Origin: Galaxea fascicularis
Taxonomy: Eukaryota > Cnidaria > Anthozoa > Scleractinia > Euphylliidae
Length of the DNA stretch: 64,000 nt
Assembly (NCBI GenBank): GCA_948470475.1
Contig: OX419343.1
Span: forward strand, 9,849,268 to 9,913,267
Direction of reading: 5' to 3'
Made by a program: the position numbers and the translations under genes. Of the stretch, positions 43,451 to 54,553 are shown piece by piece. Each line of letters begins with the position of its first letter. The first letter of the stretch is position 1. The notes beneath the pieces were generated by a model. It made no database searches. It saw only the letters and a program-made list of their open reading frames with translations, and was not told the DNA's origin.

Positions 43451-44643
43451 GAAGAGTAGAGGGAAACCAATTCACTGCCAAGAAGTCATTGGCAGGCGCC
43501 GGCCATAACAAGTTGACAAAACCCATTTGTCAGTGGAGGCGTAGGAGTCGTGAAGAGCTGAAAGATTAGGAGCCTCGTGTTTGAAAGAAGTGCTGAAAGC
43601 CTTTGAAGATAAAACGAAGTAAGTGCGTTAGAGTGGTATTGAACCAAACAGAAGTACGATTGCGGAGTTGGTCCTTTTTGGTTTTTTGTGGAGTTGGTTT
43701 CAGAGTTCGGTACGGGCGGACTTCAAGAACTTCGAAAAGGAACTGGACAGTGAACTGCTGTAAATAAGTTGTAAATAATTAGTGTTCTTGTTATCGTTTA
43801 GGTTTTAAAATTACTCTAGGTAAAGTTATTTAAAAATGAGTTTTACTTTGTATTATCATTACTAATCCTATTTAAAGCATGTTATTTTTAGTGTAATTGT
43901 TGTAATACTGAAATACTTGTAGACTTATGTATTATTGTTGCGTGTTTTCTCGGGTTTGTTTATGCTTAGTGTTCTTGTTTGTTAGAGAGTGCCCACCTTT
44001 GTGGCGCGGTTTCGTCACAGACTGGGACTAGAGAAAAACTCTTAATTGCTGGGTGACATTAAAAATCATACTCGTGATGAAACAAATCGGACTCACGTGA
44101 TTTTGTTTACACTCGTATGATTACAGACTGAATTGTATTCCACTCAATCCTATTACCATTATTAACCATGACTGCTGCTGATGATGATGATGAGGATCAC
44201 GATTATTGCTGGACACTGTGTTCTCATAATTAGGGAAGCATTAGAGAAAATAGATTTTCTTAACTATGTTTTCGATTATCTGAGTTTAAATATACTAGCA
44301 AAACTAAAAGGTTAAAAAAAATGATAAAAAACTCGGGCGGAAACGTTCTGTCTGCCTGCCCTATTGTAAGTAAATAGCTTAGTTAATCAACAATATAAAT
44401 TCAAAACGTTACAGTCCCTTAATGCTGGAAGGCTGTTAAGTTGCGTGGCATCAGCGCCCTGAAAAGATCCTTGATTTATGGTGGTTGCTTGTTTGGTTGT
44501 GCAGCAAAGATTAATTTAACACTTGTTTTAGGGGTTTGGAGGTGTCAGTTCTTTCTCTCCTTTATAGGAATTCGAAGCTACCCAACCTTGAGCACTTGAA
44601 GTTATTTACATAGCTTCTACAGACAAAATAGTAGCAGCCACTG
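43451..44643. other. Intergenic
   Basis: No gene seen. A short GAT-rich simple repeat lies near 44172-44195. Confidence 0.35.
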
Positions 44644-44670
44644 TTGAACCCCTCGTATCGAGGGGTTCAA
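44644..44670. repeat. 12-bp perfect hairpin, loop TAT
   Basis: TTGAACCCCTCG and CGAGGGGTTCAA flank TAT. It lies 160 bp downstream of the TLDc gene's stop on the minus strand. It could affect transcript 3' structure, but no function is shown. Confidence 0.7.
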
Positions 44671-44831
44671 AAGAAATTGCGGGCGGAGGCGGGGGAACAG
44701 TGGCGCAGTAATCAAGCTCGGAAATGACTGATGATTGTGCGAAGTGTTTACCCAGTCTAACGTTGGTTAAGTTCTTTAAATTACAGAGTACAACTATGAT
44801 GTGAATGATCCATTAGGGTAACGATAAGCGT

Positions 44832-47800
44832 TCAAAGTCCGTGCGGCGAGAATTGGGAAGCAGCAAGATAAAACACTTCCACCTCGTCAGGTATGAAGGT
44901 GTCATTCCCTGCCAAGATTGTGTTCAGGTTTTGTACTCCAGTTGGAACAGAATAGGAGTGGCCAAATTTTGTTTCCGAAAGCGGATGGTTTTTTCCACCA
45001 ACAAGAATGTCGTGCCCTCCACCAAATGTTGGGCCGTAATGCGAGGCCTTGTAAATTGCTTGTGATGGGACTGTGACGTTGGCTTGAAATGGCGCTAAAC
45101 CCTCCTTGTTGTGAAGAGAAAATATGAACGCATTGGAAGTATGGCCATAGTTCTCACTTGAATCTAAAGCAGAAGAAGATACCAACTTAAAGGTTGAAGC
45201 TGTATATACAAGGACACTGAGGTGAATAATTGCTTTAGTATATCGATACTAAAACAATGCACGCTTTCCACTGTTTTAGTATACATGTATACTTAAAAGT
45301 AATATCCGAAATGGGAATGGAGTTTTGATTATTCCAGAGATGATTGGGGATATTTCAGCCTTATTCGTAAACTACTGTTTGCATAAATGAACTGAAATGT
45401 TATTAAGCAAATGCACAGAAATTTACTCGCGTGTGACGTTATAGCCTCAAAAATAGGGATCTTATTAGCAACGAGGAAGGCAACGTCAATGAGAACTCCA
45501 CAAAATAATAGACTTAGTGAGCAAAAACAATTGCTCTGCTCGTGCGTTTTAATGCAAAACAATTTAGGGAGTTTAAGAAACGAAGACGGCAACGGCACCT
45601 AGCTAGAACGTCATTTAAAAATATAACTTCTTGTTTTAATTTGTAACTCTTTCGCAATCATTCCAATTTGTTCAACTTTGAAAATGCTGGACAACTCTCC
45701 GAGAAAACCTAACATTTGGTCATTTCACGTTGTTGTTTTGCAGTAAACTGCACGTGCAAAGCGATTGTTTTTGCTCATTAAGCCTATTGTTTTGTGGTGT
45801 TCTCGTTGCCGTCGCCGTCCTCGTTTCATAAACTCAGTTTAACGTTTTCTCGAGAACGTGAGCGCATGACGCCATTCAAAGTAATTTATACTCTGGACAG
45901 ATCGCCAGCATTTTCCATTTTGAAATCGACGTTTTCGTTGCCGTTGCCGTCGTCGATGTTTAAGCTCTCTAACAACGCGAATTTCAAGAAATCGATTAGC
46001 ATCGTTTTGCATCTTGATAAACGTTAGCCACTGGCACTGTTTTCGATAACGAAAAGTGTAGTGTTTTTGTTCTTTATTAATTAACATGTGACCTGTCAGA
46101 TAAATATGGTTAAGACTCTAAAATATTACACTCCTTTTAAGTTTCAAAGCCCGTAGTAAAGAAATTAATAGGCCGCGTTCAAAAGTTGCGCAGGGAACTG
46201 GGGCGTGTTTCAAATTTTGAAGTAATCGATAAATTGACACCATCACATAAAAGAAAACATTGAGATTGATAGTTTGACCAAGTTTGATTCTTTTAAGTTA
46301 ACTGAACAGAGACCAAGTTATGGACCTTGAAACATGGTTCAAAATCTGTACAATTGTCACTAATTTTGTGACAGAGTCCCCCAAAACCTTACAAACTCTG
46401 TCTTTTTTTTTTTTTTTTTTTACGATTTCTGTGATATTCTTAAAAATTGGCAAACAAGTTGGTTTTCACCTCAGTTATTTCCAAATAGTAGGTGGATGAG
46501 GGGATTTTACAGTTGTCAGAAAACTGAATAATATTTTTAAGAGTTTTATACAACGTCACTGCTCAAATACGCGGTCAGCTGAAGTTAGGCAGATGTTGAG
46601 CACGAACTAGCAGGATCTTACCAATTATTTTAAGACCCTGGTTTTTGAGAATCAAAACCCCAAATGCCTTTCTGTTTTCCCTTTAATTGAACTAGTAACG
46701 AACAAAAATCACCAATACTATCATACCCCAAGGGATGTCCGTGAACCCTCCAAAAACATATCTGGCTTTCCTTATGATAGTAACAGTGTTAGGCTTTCCA
46801 TCACAGAGTTTATGAAAGAAGCTGACGTCTTGGGAATGTTCAGTGGTGCGATAACACAACACCCAGCTGTAACCAACAGGGACTAAATATTGCTGAAGAT
46901 GATCGGAGAAGGATGTTTGTGTCAATAAAATCTCTGAAGTCATCAAAAACTCTGCAAGCAAAACCATATCCGGCAATTACTCTGACCAATCACAAGAGAT
47001 GAAGAAGCTCAGTGAACCATTCAGAATTTGAAGAAATTACACGTAACCAGCGCCAAGCGCGGGAAAATACGCGCGTTGAACTCGCGATTTGTTTTGCTTC
47101 CCATTGGCTGAGAAAGTGGCGCAATTCTTTCCCACCAATCGCAGAGCGCAGTAAAGTAAAACTAAGGCAAACGGGAATTACTTTCGACACTCGGTGCAAC
47201 GCCTGCTGAGACTTGTTTCGCAGTGCCGTTGCACACGAGCTTTAGCTAAAAGTTTCAACGTGTAACAGAGGGCCTAACAGAGGCTTAAAGATAGGCGTTC
47301 TCAGCATACTTAGTAGAACCTGCCATACAGTAGAACCTCGCTAACTCGAACGCGGCTAATTCGAACTCCCCACTAACTCGAACTGATTTAGCTTTCCCTT
47401 GTCTCACATTTACGCCGACAACTCGAACTCTAATGAAAAAAATGTTGGTCCGGAAGCCTCGAAGTGTCAGTCCGGCGCTTTTTCACGTGTCTGAATATAT
47501 CTTATTAACCAAGCGCGAGGGCCGTACTGGGAGAATATCGGCCCAAGGTCTTGACAGTACGGACCGAGCGCAGCGAGGTCCGTACAAAAAAGACCTAGGG
47601 CCGATATTCTCCCAGTACGGTCCCGAGCAAGCTTGGTTAATACGAGATTTATTACACGACTGAAGACAACGCGGGAACAACGTGGGATCATTTGGGACAA
47701 TACCCGGTCCAATACTTAGAGAATATCGGACTGGCAGTAGAGCAATCTTATTGTTCGATTTTAGTTATTGGCCCACTGACGGTCTAAGTCGTGTAATAAA

Positions 47801-50800
47801 TAATTGATAATGATGCTGATGATGCCGAAGATGATGATGATCAAAAGCCACTCGCTTGCACTTTAAAAGGGTTGTATTTAAGTTGTGTTATGACTTCGGT
47901 ATTATTAAACTAGCTGACAGCTTCCATTATTGTTGGGTCTAACATGTTACGTCCGTCTAAACACCGCACTAGATGTTGGCAGTATGACAATAATAACTTT
48001 ATTTAAGTCTCAAATCTTCCTGGGCGAGCACAGGTGCTTTACTAATTGGGGAGACCGTAAAATCAAATGAATTCTAAATCAACTCAAATCAAATCAAATG
48101 TTGGGTTTTGATAAGAGGGGAAAACCGGAGTACCCGAAGGAAAACCTCTCGGAGCAGCCCAATTATGCCGCCGAGTCCGGGAATCGAACGCGGGACACAA
48201 TGTTGGAAGGCGAGTGTTCTCACCACTGGGCCAAACCTGCTCCCCCATTGCCATTTGAAACAACATCCAACAGCTGGAAACACATGCATCCAAACAATAC
48301 CCAACTTGGTGCTCAAACGCGCCCAACATGTTAGACCCAACAATGATTGATGCTGTTGGTAACCAATACGCTTTTGCACGGGCCTTAAAAGGCAGGCTGA
48401 ATCTGAGTTTTACGAAAAACAATAGGAAACAAGGAATCTAGTCAAACTACTTACTGTGTTCGCAGTTATTGCCTGAGTATCCAACTTCGCATTTACAGGT
48501 GTACGTTCCCTCACCATTGTTAATGCAGTCGGCACCATTTAAGCATGGGTTTTGCGCGACACAAATATCAAAGGCTGCAGTAAAAAAACAACGCAATTCT
48601 TTTCAAGAGGTCAGTGGATTTCAGTTTCGTTTTAGTTGACGATTTGTTTTCGTTTCTGGCCGTAGAATGGGCCACAGGATAAAATATCACATTCCCATTT
48701 TGGGTTTTTTAGGGCATAATAAAATACAATAAAAATCCCAAATTAGCAAAAGTGAGCAAATTGGGTATATATAATTTGGGAATTTCCCCCAAATTCCCAA
48801 AATGGGATCTTGGAATAATGAAAATGCACTATTGGAAAACAGAGATGACGATCAGCGTGAATTTTGTAATAAACATTTATAAAATGACCTGTGCAAATGT
48901 GTCCATCTCCAGTATACCCGGTATTGCAGCTGCAGTTGTAGCCTCCCTTTGTGTTACTGCACGTGGCATCTTCGCTGCAGTTGTGCGTTCCTGCCGCACA
49001 CTCGTCGATATCTGAAGGAAGGTTGAAAACAGATGTACTCATGCACTACGCACTGTTTTGATGCCACTTTTTTCCAGTCCGCACATCAGCCATTTTGCCA
49101 ATAGGGAACGATAGTGGCCTTATCACCGTCTAGCTATTTGTTTTAAAAGAACTGCTAATAGACCTCTATACATACTATCCTTTCAAGTCAACGAACTCAA
49201 TAAAAAGAACATTCATTTGATTTGCTTCCCAAGATTTCCCCTTTGCCTGTCCCCTACCGTATTTACGAGGTAACCTTTTAAAGGGGTACAGACGTTATAT
49301 AAGATTTCACAACGTGACCATTGGTAGCATTAACACGGAGTGGCCACATTAACGGTGTTTCTTTCACAAAAACTGGTTGTAACACCGAGGTAGTCGTATG
49401 GCCGGGCTCCACTGTATCAAGTATAATTTATAAAGCGAAAAAAAGGCATCCAAACAAAAAACGTGTAAATACACCCAAAAAGATGGGATGAACCGTCTGG
49501 GCGTCAAAATAATTTAGTGCTTCTGTTCTAAACAACTATCAAAAGAAAAAGAAAAAAAAGGTAAGTCTACCACTAGTGCTCATTGATTGATCGGTAGACC
49601 AATGAACTACTCAAAACAAGTATTTTTGTGTGGTGAGGTCAATTGGTTTTTCGTGTACTCCTGCAACTCACTTCAGAAATGAAAAACAAACTGAGATAAT
49701 TTAAATTTACCAGGAACTGATCTCTATTCATTTCTCTTACCTATTTCACAGTCTTCACCGTTAAAACCAGAGGTACATAGACACCGATATCCTTTTTCTG
49801 AAAATCCAGATTGACAGGTACCACTGTTCTTGCACTGAACTATGTCACAAGCACTCTTAAATGAAAGGAAAGGTTTTGAACCTCAAATATTCTTCTAAGT
49901 ACAAATAGCTGTTTGCAACCGTACCAGAATTCAAAGGCGTTCATCCGGCTATGGCTTGACAACGAGAATTGTTTGCATTGTTTGCAAAAAACTAAAAAAA
50001 AAAATACCCAGTTAGACATCAGCAATTGGGTGGAAAGACTCTATACTCGACTCTAAGAAAAACTGAACGAAATACAAATGAAACGAACTTTATACAGCAA
50101 AACGGCAGCAACAATAAACAAACTAAGTTATTCTTGCAACTTTGTCGCGTTCTTAGTGCAGTGTCAACCAAAGCAGAAAGACTATATAAACTTTTAAACG
50201 TGTCGTGTGCCGTGTGGTGAAAACTACATACAAAATAAAAATACAGAAAACGGAGGAATGAAGACATAAAACATAAAATACAATAAAGGAAAACAAAAAA
50301 ATAACAGAAAGATGAAAACTTACATCGATGTTGTTGCGGTGGGTGAAGAAACTAGAAAAATTATAAACAACGGTAATGGAAACTCTGTGTGAAAGCTTGA
50401 AAGCACGAAAGCAGGACGTGCTCACCGAGCAGTCCTGGGAAACTGTGGCCGATCGGGAGTGGGTCCCAGGGCCAGCAGATGAAAGGAACAAACTAAGTAA
50501 GTTGAAACTGTCACCAACTTGTTCAAGAAAGTAGGCCCCTATTCGCAACTAAGAAACCATCCATGGACGGTGTCCACAAAACCTTAAATTCGAACATTTC
50601 ATGTTATTGTTTTGAAGGCGACGCCACGTAAATGTGTCAAATGTAAACTGCAGGCCCTTGTTGTTCAAAGGGCGGATAACTCTATCCAGTGGATAAGTCG
50701 ATATCCGGTGGATAAAATGTATTGGAACTGATACATTTTATCCGCCGGAAAGCGAGTTATCCGCTGGATAGAGCTATCCGCCCTTTAAACAGCCGGAGCC

Positions 50801-52982
50801 AGATGTAAAGAGATTGTTCTGTCTGTGGCGTTGCCTTACTCATCGACGAAGCTGTCGCCAGTCGTCGGTTAAGGAGGCTCGAAGCAGTTTTTTTTGGCTC
50901 TAAGAAGTACCTTTTGAATCGAAATTTCCTACACGACACGCTTCGATTTCCTCGAAACCATAACAATATTCTCGAATTATGGCTGTTTATTTTCTCATTT
51001 GTTTCCAAGAAATAGGTAATATTTCCTCTTAAAGCTTGAAGAAAAACTCGGAAATGAACAAAGCGAGCCTTTAAGAGTTTATTTGCAATTTATTTGAAAA
51101 CGCTCTTACAGACTTTTCTTTCTAATTTGGCCTTGGGACTTGAGTAGTGGTACTCTCAAAGTTTCGTTATGAAGTGTCTGACTAGATTTCGAGATAATTG
51201 AGCTTTTTCAAAATCGAACGGTCTTACATTACCGTTGCTAGTGTAACAGCTGTTGTTTGGAAACTAATGAGAACATAAACTTTGGTCATACCTAGAAAAG
51301 GTGTTCCACTTTCAAGGAAATCGAAGCTGGTCTTTTATAAGAAATTTTGATTTCAACAGGTACACCCCAAAGCCAGAAATACTGGCACGAGCCTCAATTA
51401 GCTTCTTATTCATACTTGTGCCCCGCGGTAGAAGTATCCCTCTGTGTCCACAAACTCGTCATCATGTCCCCTGTGGGTTGCATTGTTCAAGTCACATCTG
51501 AACTTCCCCTCTGCTGTTGCTTCGCTTTGAAAATTGATGCTGACACAGTTGGGTTCTCGGTAACAGAGCAGTTCGCAAGCACCCATGTTCCGAACGTCGA
51601 CAGTTCTAATATTGTGTTTCACCAGACGTTTGTTAGCGAAGAAGAAAAACGCTGGGAACGCCAGCTCCCGACATTCCCCTGAAACAGAAGTAGTTCGATA
51701 TTTTAAGACATGCGCATTTGAGTCAAAATTAACCATGAAGGTTGGCGGTTTGTTTCGTGAATTACGAGCACAAGGAAAGTCAACATTGGACATGGAACTC
51801 GGCTCTCGCCAAACACGAAAATCGTTAAAACCTGGAGATAATTGAAAATAGACTTGGGAGTGTATTTGGTAACATGAGACGACTTACCTTTGTTAACGAC
51901 ACAAAACGTTAAACAAGTGAAACAATCATAATGGAGAATGCAACCAGTGTAAAATTGATTAAGGCATACCAAACGAAACGGCTAAAACTCTATCCGCCGG
52001 TATCTTAATCTCCGGAAATTAAATTGACGACTTAGACGCCAAGTTTGGGACGCCGTTCAATGAAATTTACAAACATGCCAGCAATAATGCCAAGTTTCCA
52101 CAGTCACCGTCAAATAAATTTAATTAAGTTAACCAAACGGTTCCAGACGAAGAATTCTTAATTGTCTAAATGTGTAGCCACTGGGGTCGCGCCGAAATGT
52201 TAAGTGGGCCGGTGTCCCTCACTATATCAACTTCGAAATAAATGAAACGCATCGTTATCGAAATCATATTCATTTAACTGTGAAATGACAGCAATTATGG
52301 TTTCCAGCTGATTTTGAAAAAAGGTAAAACCAAAAATTAACGCAATTTTAGTCATGGTGATAAGTAGTTTCACAAAACGAACTGATTTATAACGTATAAT
52401 AAGTCTGCTTCTCGCTTTCTAGTCGTAACTGATAAACCTGGAAAAATGTTCTTGTACAAACGATGAGTTAAGGCCCTTAATAGGGCCTATAAAAAGAAAG
52501 ATCGACAAAAAAGTGTATGACTGGAAATATCAGTGAATAGATAACAGTAACAACACAAAGAGGTCCAAAAATGTTGGCCTTTCATAGCTTTGTCACATTA
52601 TTTGTCAATGCCAAAGCCAAACCTTTTTGCGGACAATAAGTGTTAAAAGTACAGNNNNNNNNNNNNNNNNNNNNNNNNNNNNNNNNNNNNNNNNNNNNNN
52701 NNNNNNNNNNNNNNNNNNNNNNNNNNNNNNNNNNNNNNNNNNNNNNNNNNNNNNNNNNNNNNNNNNNNNNNNNNNNNNNNNNNNNNNNNNNNNNNNNNNN
52801 NNNNNNNNNNNNNNNNNNNNNNNNNNNNNNNNNNNNNNNNNNNNNNNNNNNNNNGAGGGAGAAAAATGCTTACCGTCCGCATTTCCCGTGACATCTTTCA
52901 GTGAAAAAGAAACGAAAAGTAGGACATAAAAGTGCAGAGAGAACAAAACTATATCCCTCAAAAGGTATATTTTCCAAGTCAT
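44832..52982 (-). CDS. Secreted PAN-EGF-EGF(Ca)-EGF-TLDc protein
   Basis: Seven exons, all in phase: 52982-52874, 51678-51416, 49855-49741, 49011-48889, 48574-48455, 46951-46727, 45163-44832; total 428 residues. Exon 1 gives a hydrophobic signal peptide ([18 protein letters not shown]). Residues 37-124 are a PAN/apple domain ([24 protein letters not shown]). EGF 1 (about 127-162), a calcium-binding EGF (163-204, [12 protein letters not shown] start) and EGF 3 (205-244) follow, each mostly one exon. Residues 245-425 are a TLDc domain ([57 protein letters not shown]) split over two exons. PAN and EGF modules bind proteins or carbohydrate outside cells. TLDc is best known in intracellular OXR1/NCOA7, so a secreted version is unusual. 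The single assembly gap lies in intron 1. Confidence 0.88.
45400..46050. repeat. Cluster of GACGGCAACG-type inverted repeats
   Basis: In the last intron of the TLDc gene, GAAACGAAGACGGCAACG (about 45576) is inverted as CGTTGCCGTCGCCGTCCTCG (45806), with AAAACAAT...GAGCAAAAACAAT and its inverse between them. A further CGTTGCCGTTGCCGTCGTCG is at 45937. These look like ends of an abundant foldback/MITE family. Confidence 0.55.
47325..47435. repeat. Pogo/Tigger-like transposon end
   Basis: CAGTAGAACCTCGCTAACTC followed by repeated CTAACTCGAACT and ACAACTCGAACTC units resembles the terminal region of pogo/Tigger elements (CAGT start, repeated CTCGAA). The other end is not found. Confidence 0.5.
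47501..47655. repeat. Foldback element with about 70-bp arms
   Basis: TTATTAACCAAGCGCGAGGG and GTACTGGGAGAATATCGGCC (left) are inverted as GGCCGATATTCTCCCAGTAC and GCAAGCTTGGTTAATACG (right). It lies between exons 5 and 6 of the TLDc gene. Confidence 0.85.
48067..48256 (-). repeat. tRNA-derived SINE (minus)
   Basis: On the minus strand, box A TGGCCCAGTGG (48233-48223) and box B CGTTCGATTCC (48190-48180, first base off consensus) are followed by a body and a tail of ATTTG units (AATCAAATCAAATCAAA on the plus strand near 48085). It is embedded between inverted GTTGGGTCTAACATGTT (47932) and AACATGTTAGACCCAAC (48327), so it may have inserted into another repeat. Confidence 0.8.
50666..50790. repeat. 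Foldback MITE (GGGCGGATA ends)
   Basis: AAAGGGCGGATAACTCTATC is inverted as GATAGAGCTATCCGCCCTTT, with GGATAAAATGTAT / ATACATTTTATCC at the centre. It lies between exons 2 and 3 of the TLDc gene. Confidence 0.85.
52655..52854. other. Assembly gap, 200 N
   Basis: Exactly 200 undetermined bases, probably a fixed-size scaffold placeholder. It falls in intron 1 of the TLDc gene, 19 bp from the exon 1 donor, so no coding sequence is shown to be missing. Confidence 1.
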
Positions 52983-53104
52983 CCTTTGTTCAAAGCTTTC
53001 TAGGCACCTCGTCCATGAGCCAAAAGTTAGAGCGGTGGGACGAAATTCAGCACCGTCAGAAGGCTAATTTAATAACTGCCTTTACGTGCATTCGCATATT
53101 ATAA

Positions 53105-53849
53105 TGTCAATATTGTAGCGTCACACTGTCCTTTTTAGCCAATGGAATTCTACAGTTTTCACCCAGCTAATTTAATCAGTTGTGTCGTTGTTATTCAAAT
53201 AGATTATAACTAATGACCTTCAGTTCGGTATTTTAATTCCTATTCACAATTCCTATTAGGTATAATTCCTTTTCACAAGAATTCCAAGGCCAAGGCTAAT
53301 TAATCCCAACTTGAAGAGCCCAATATACGTTAACCAGTCTTTTTTAAGAGTCTGTAAAAAATTAACCCATCCGATCTGTTTGAACCGTCGAAAAAGAAAC
53401 AGACACCTAATGGATTGAGAAACTTATAGAACGCGAATGAACTAGAGTAGCTAGTCTAGAAAACACGAGATGAAAGTGAGTCAATACACGAGAAAAACTG
53501 TTGGCTACCAGCTGCGCAGCACTGCTGGCGACTTTTCTACAAACATGAAGACAAAAGAACAAACCTTTTAAACTTAAAATTTTCCAACAGAAAGTGCGTA
53601 CTGCGATATCTAAAGATAATTACTTAGAATATAACAAGCATAATTTTGGAAATAAGAAGCCGGGTCCTTGGACGTTGAAAAACTGGTAGTTAAAATTAAC
53701 AACAGCCGCCGACAATTAGCGCTGACAAGTGATCGAATTACTCCCGGGGCGATTGTTTTTAATTCCGAGTCGAGGAGGAGGGCCCTAATTCAAAGGAGAA
53801 AAGGAAAGTCCATTTTGGGGCACTTATATTTTTTTAGTTGTAATATATC
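53105..53849. other. Intergenic, upstream of the TLDc gene
   Basis: AT-rich; no gene or clear promoter element identified. Confidence 0.35.
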
Positions 53850-54030
53850 AAACACGAGAAACAGTTTTTCGTGGGATATCCAGACACTGAGAAACGAGTT
53901 GAACAAGTCATAGCACAGTGGATATTAGTGGTCACAAAAACGAGGCCGAAGGCCGAGTTTTTTAACCGACTTCGTGGTGTTTGGATATCTGAGGAAACAC
54001 TTTTTCGAGTGTCTGAGATTTCCTCTCAAA
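53850..54030. repeat. Imperfect foldback element (GGATATC...GTGTCTG)
   Basis: GGGATATCCAGACACTGAGAA at about 53873 is inverted in part by GTGTTTGGATATCTGAGG (about 53977), and a second GAGTGTCTGAG follows. The centre is ACGAGGCCGAAGGCCGAG. Confidence 0.5.
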
Positions 54031-54288
54031 GGAATCAACATTTTAAGAGAAATTTTGAGTTCAAAGTTGTCAACATTTTATGCTTACTTGGATCACAGGA
54101 TCACATATTTATCCAAACTACCGTCGCGATAGTGATTTCCGTTTGTGTTTAGCGTATGAATTATGAACTTCAAACCTTGGATCGCCAGCGCTGCGCTAAA
54201 GTTACAAAGACCGTTACATTGGTTCCGGAAATACCTAACGCGCTAAAGCCGTTAGGTTTTTTATTGTTCCCGTATATTACTCCCGGGA

Positions 54289-54347
54289 TATTACTATTTA
54301 CAAAGATTAGGATCTCCGGTGTATTACTATTTACAAAGTTTAGGATC
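54289..54347. repeat. 26-bp direct repeat, 33-bp period
   Basis: TATTACTATTTACAAAGATT... at 54289-54314 recurs at 54322-54347 with one base changed (A to T). Confidence 0.85.
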
Positions 54348-54469
54348 AATTCGGTAACTCAGTATGAGAAATTCCACAAGCTTCATGGTAAGGAGGATTT
54401 GCCGGCCGAATGAATAGCGTTTCACCGTGTAAATAGCTGTTAGTCCGCGGTTCAGTCAATAACAGAATT

Positions 54470-54475
54470 TTTATT
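54470..54475 (-). promoter_or_regulatory. AATAAA polyadenylation signal
   Basis: Lies about 80 nt downstream of the stop codon of the small gene at 54554-56729, on the same strand. Confidence 0.6.
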
Positions 54476-54553
54476 TCCATGTAAATGAAGGTAAATTCCA
54501 ATTAAAAAAGGAACTCTCTGAAAGTCGGTGTTTAGATAAATGTGCAGAAAAAG

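Noticed and set aside
44644..44670. Rho-independent-type terminator
   Set aside because: Hairpin is perfect, but this is eukaryotic DNA and no U-tract follows; recorded only as an inverted repeat.
52605..52982. 125-codon frame spanning the N gap
   Set aside because: Only the first 36 codons up to the GTAAGC donor are real; the rest is intron and undetermined bases.
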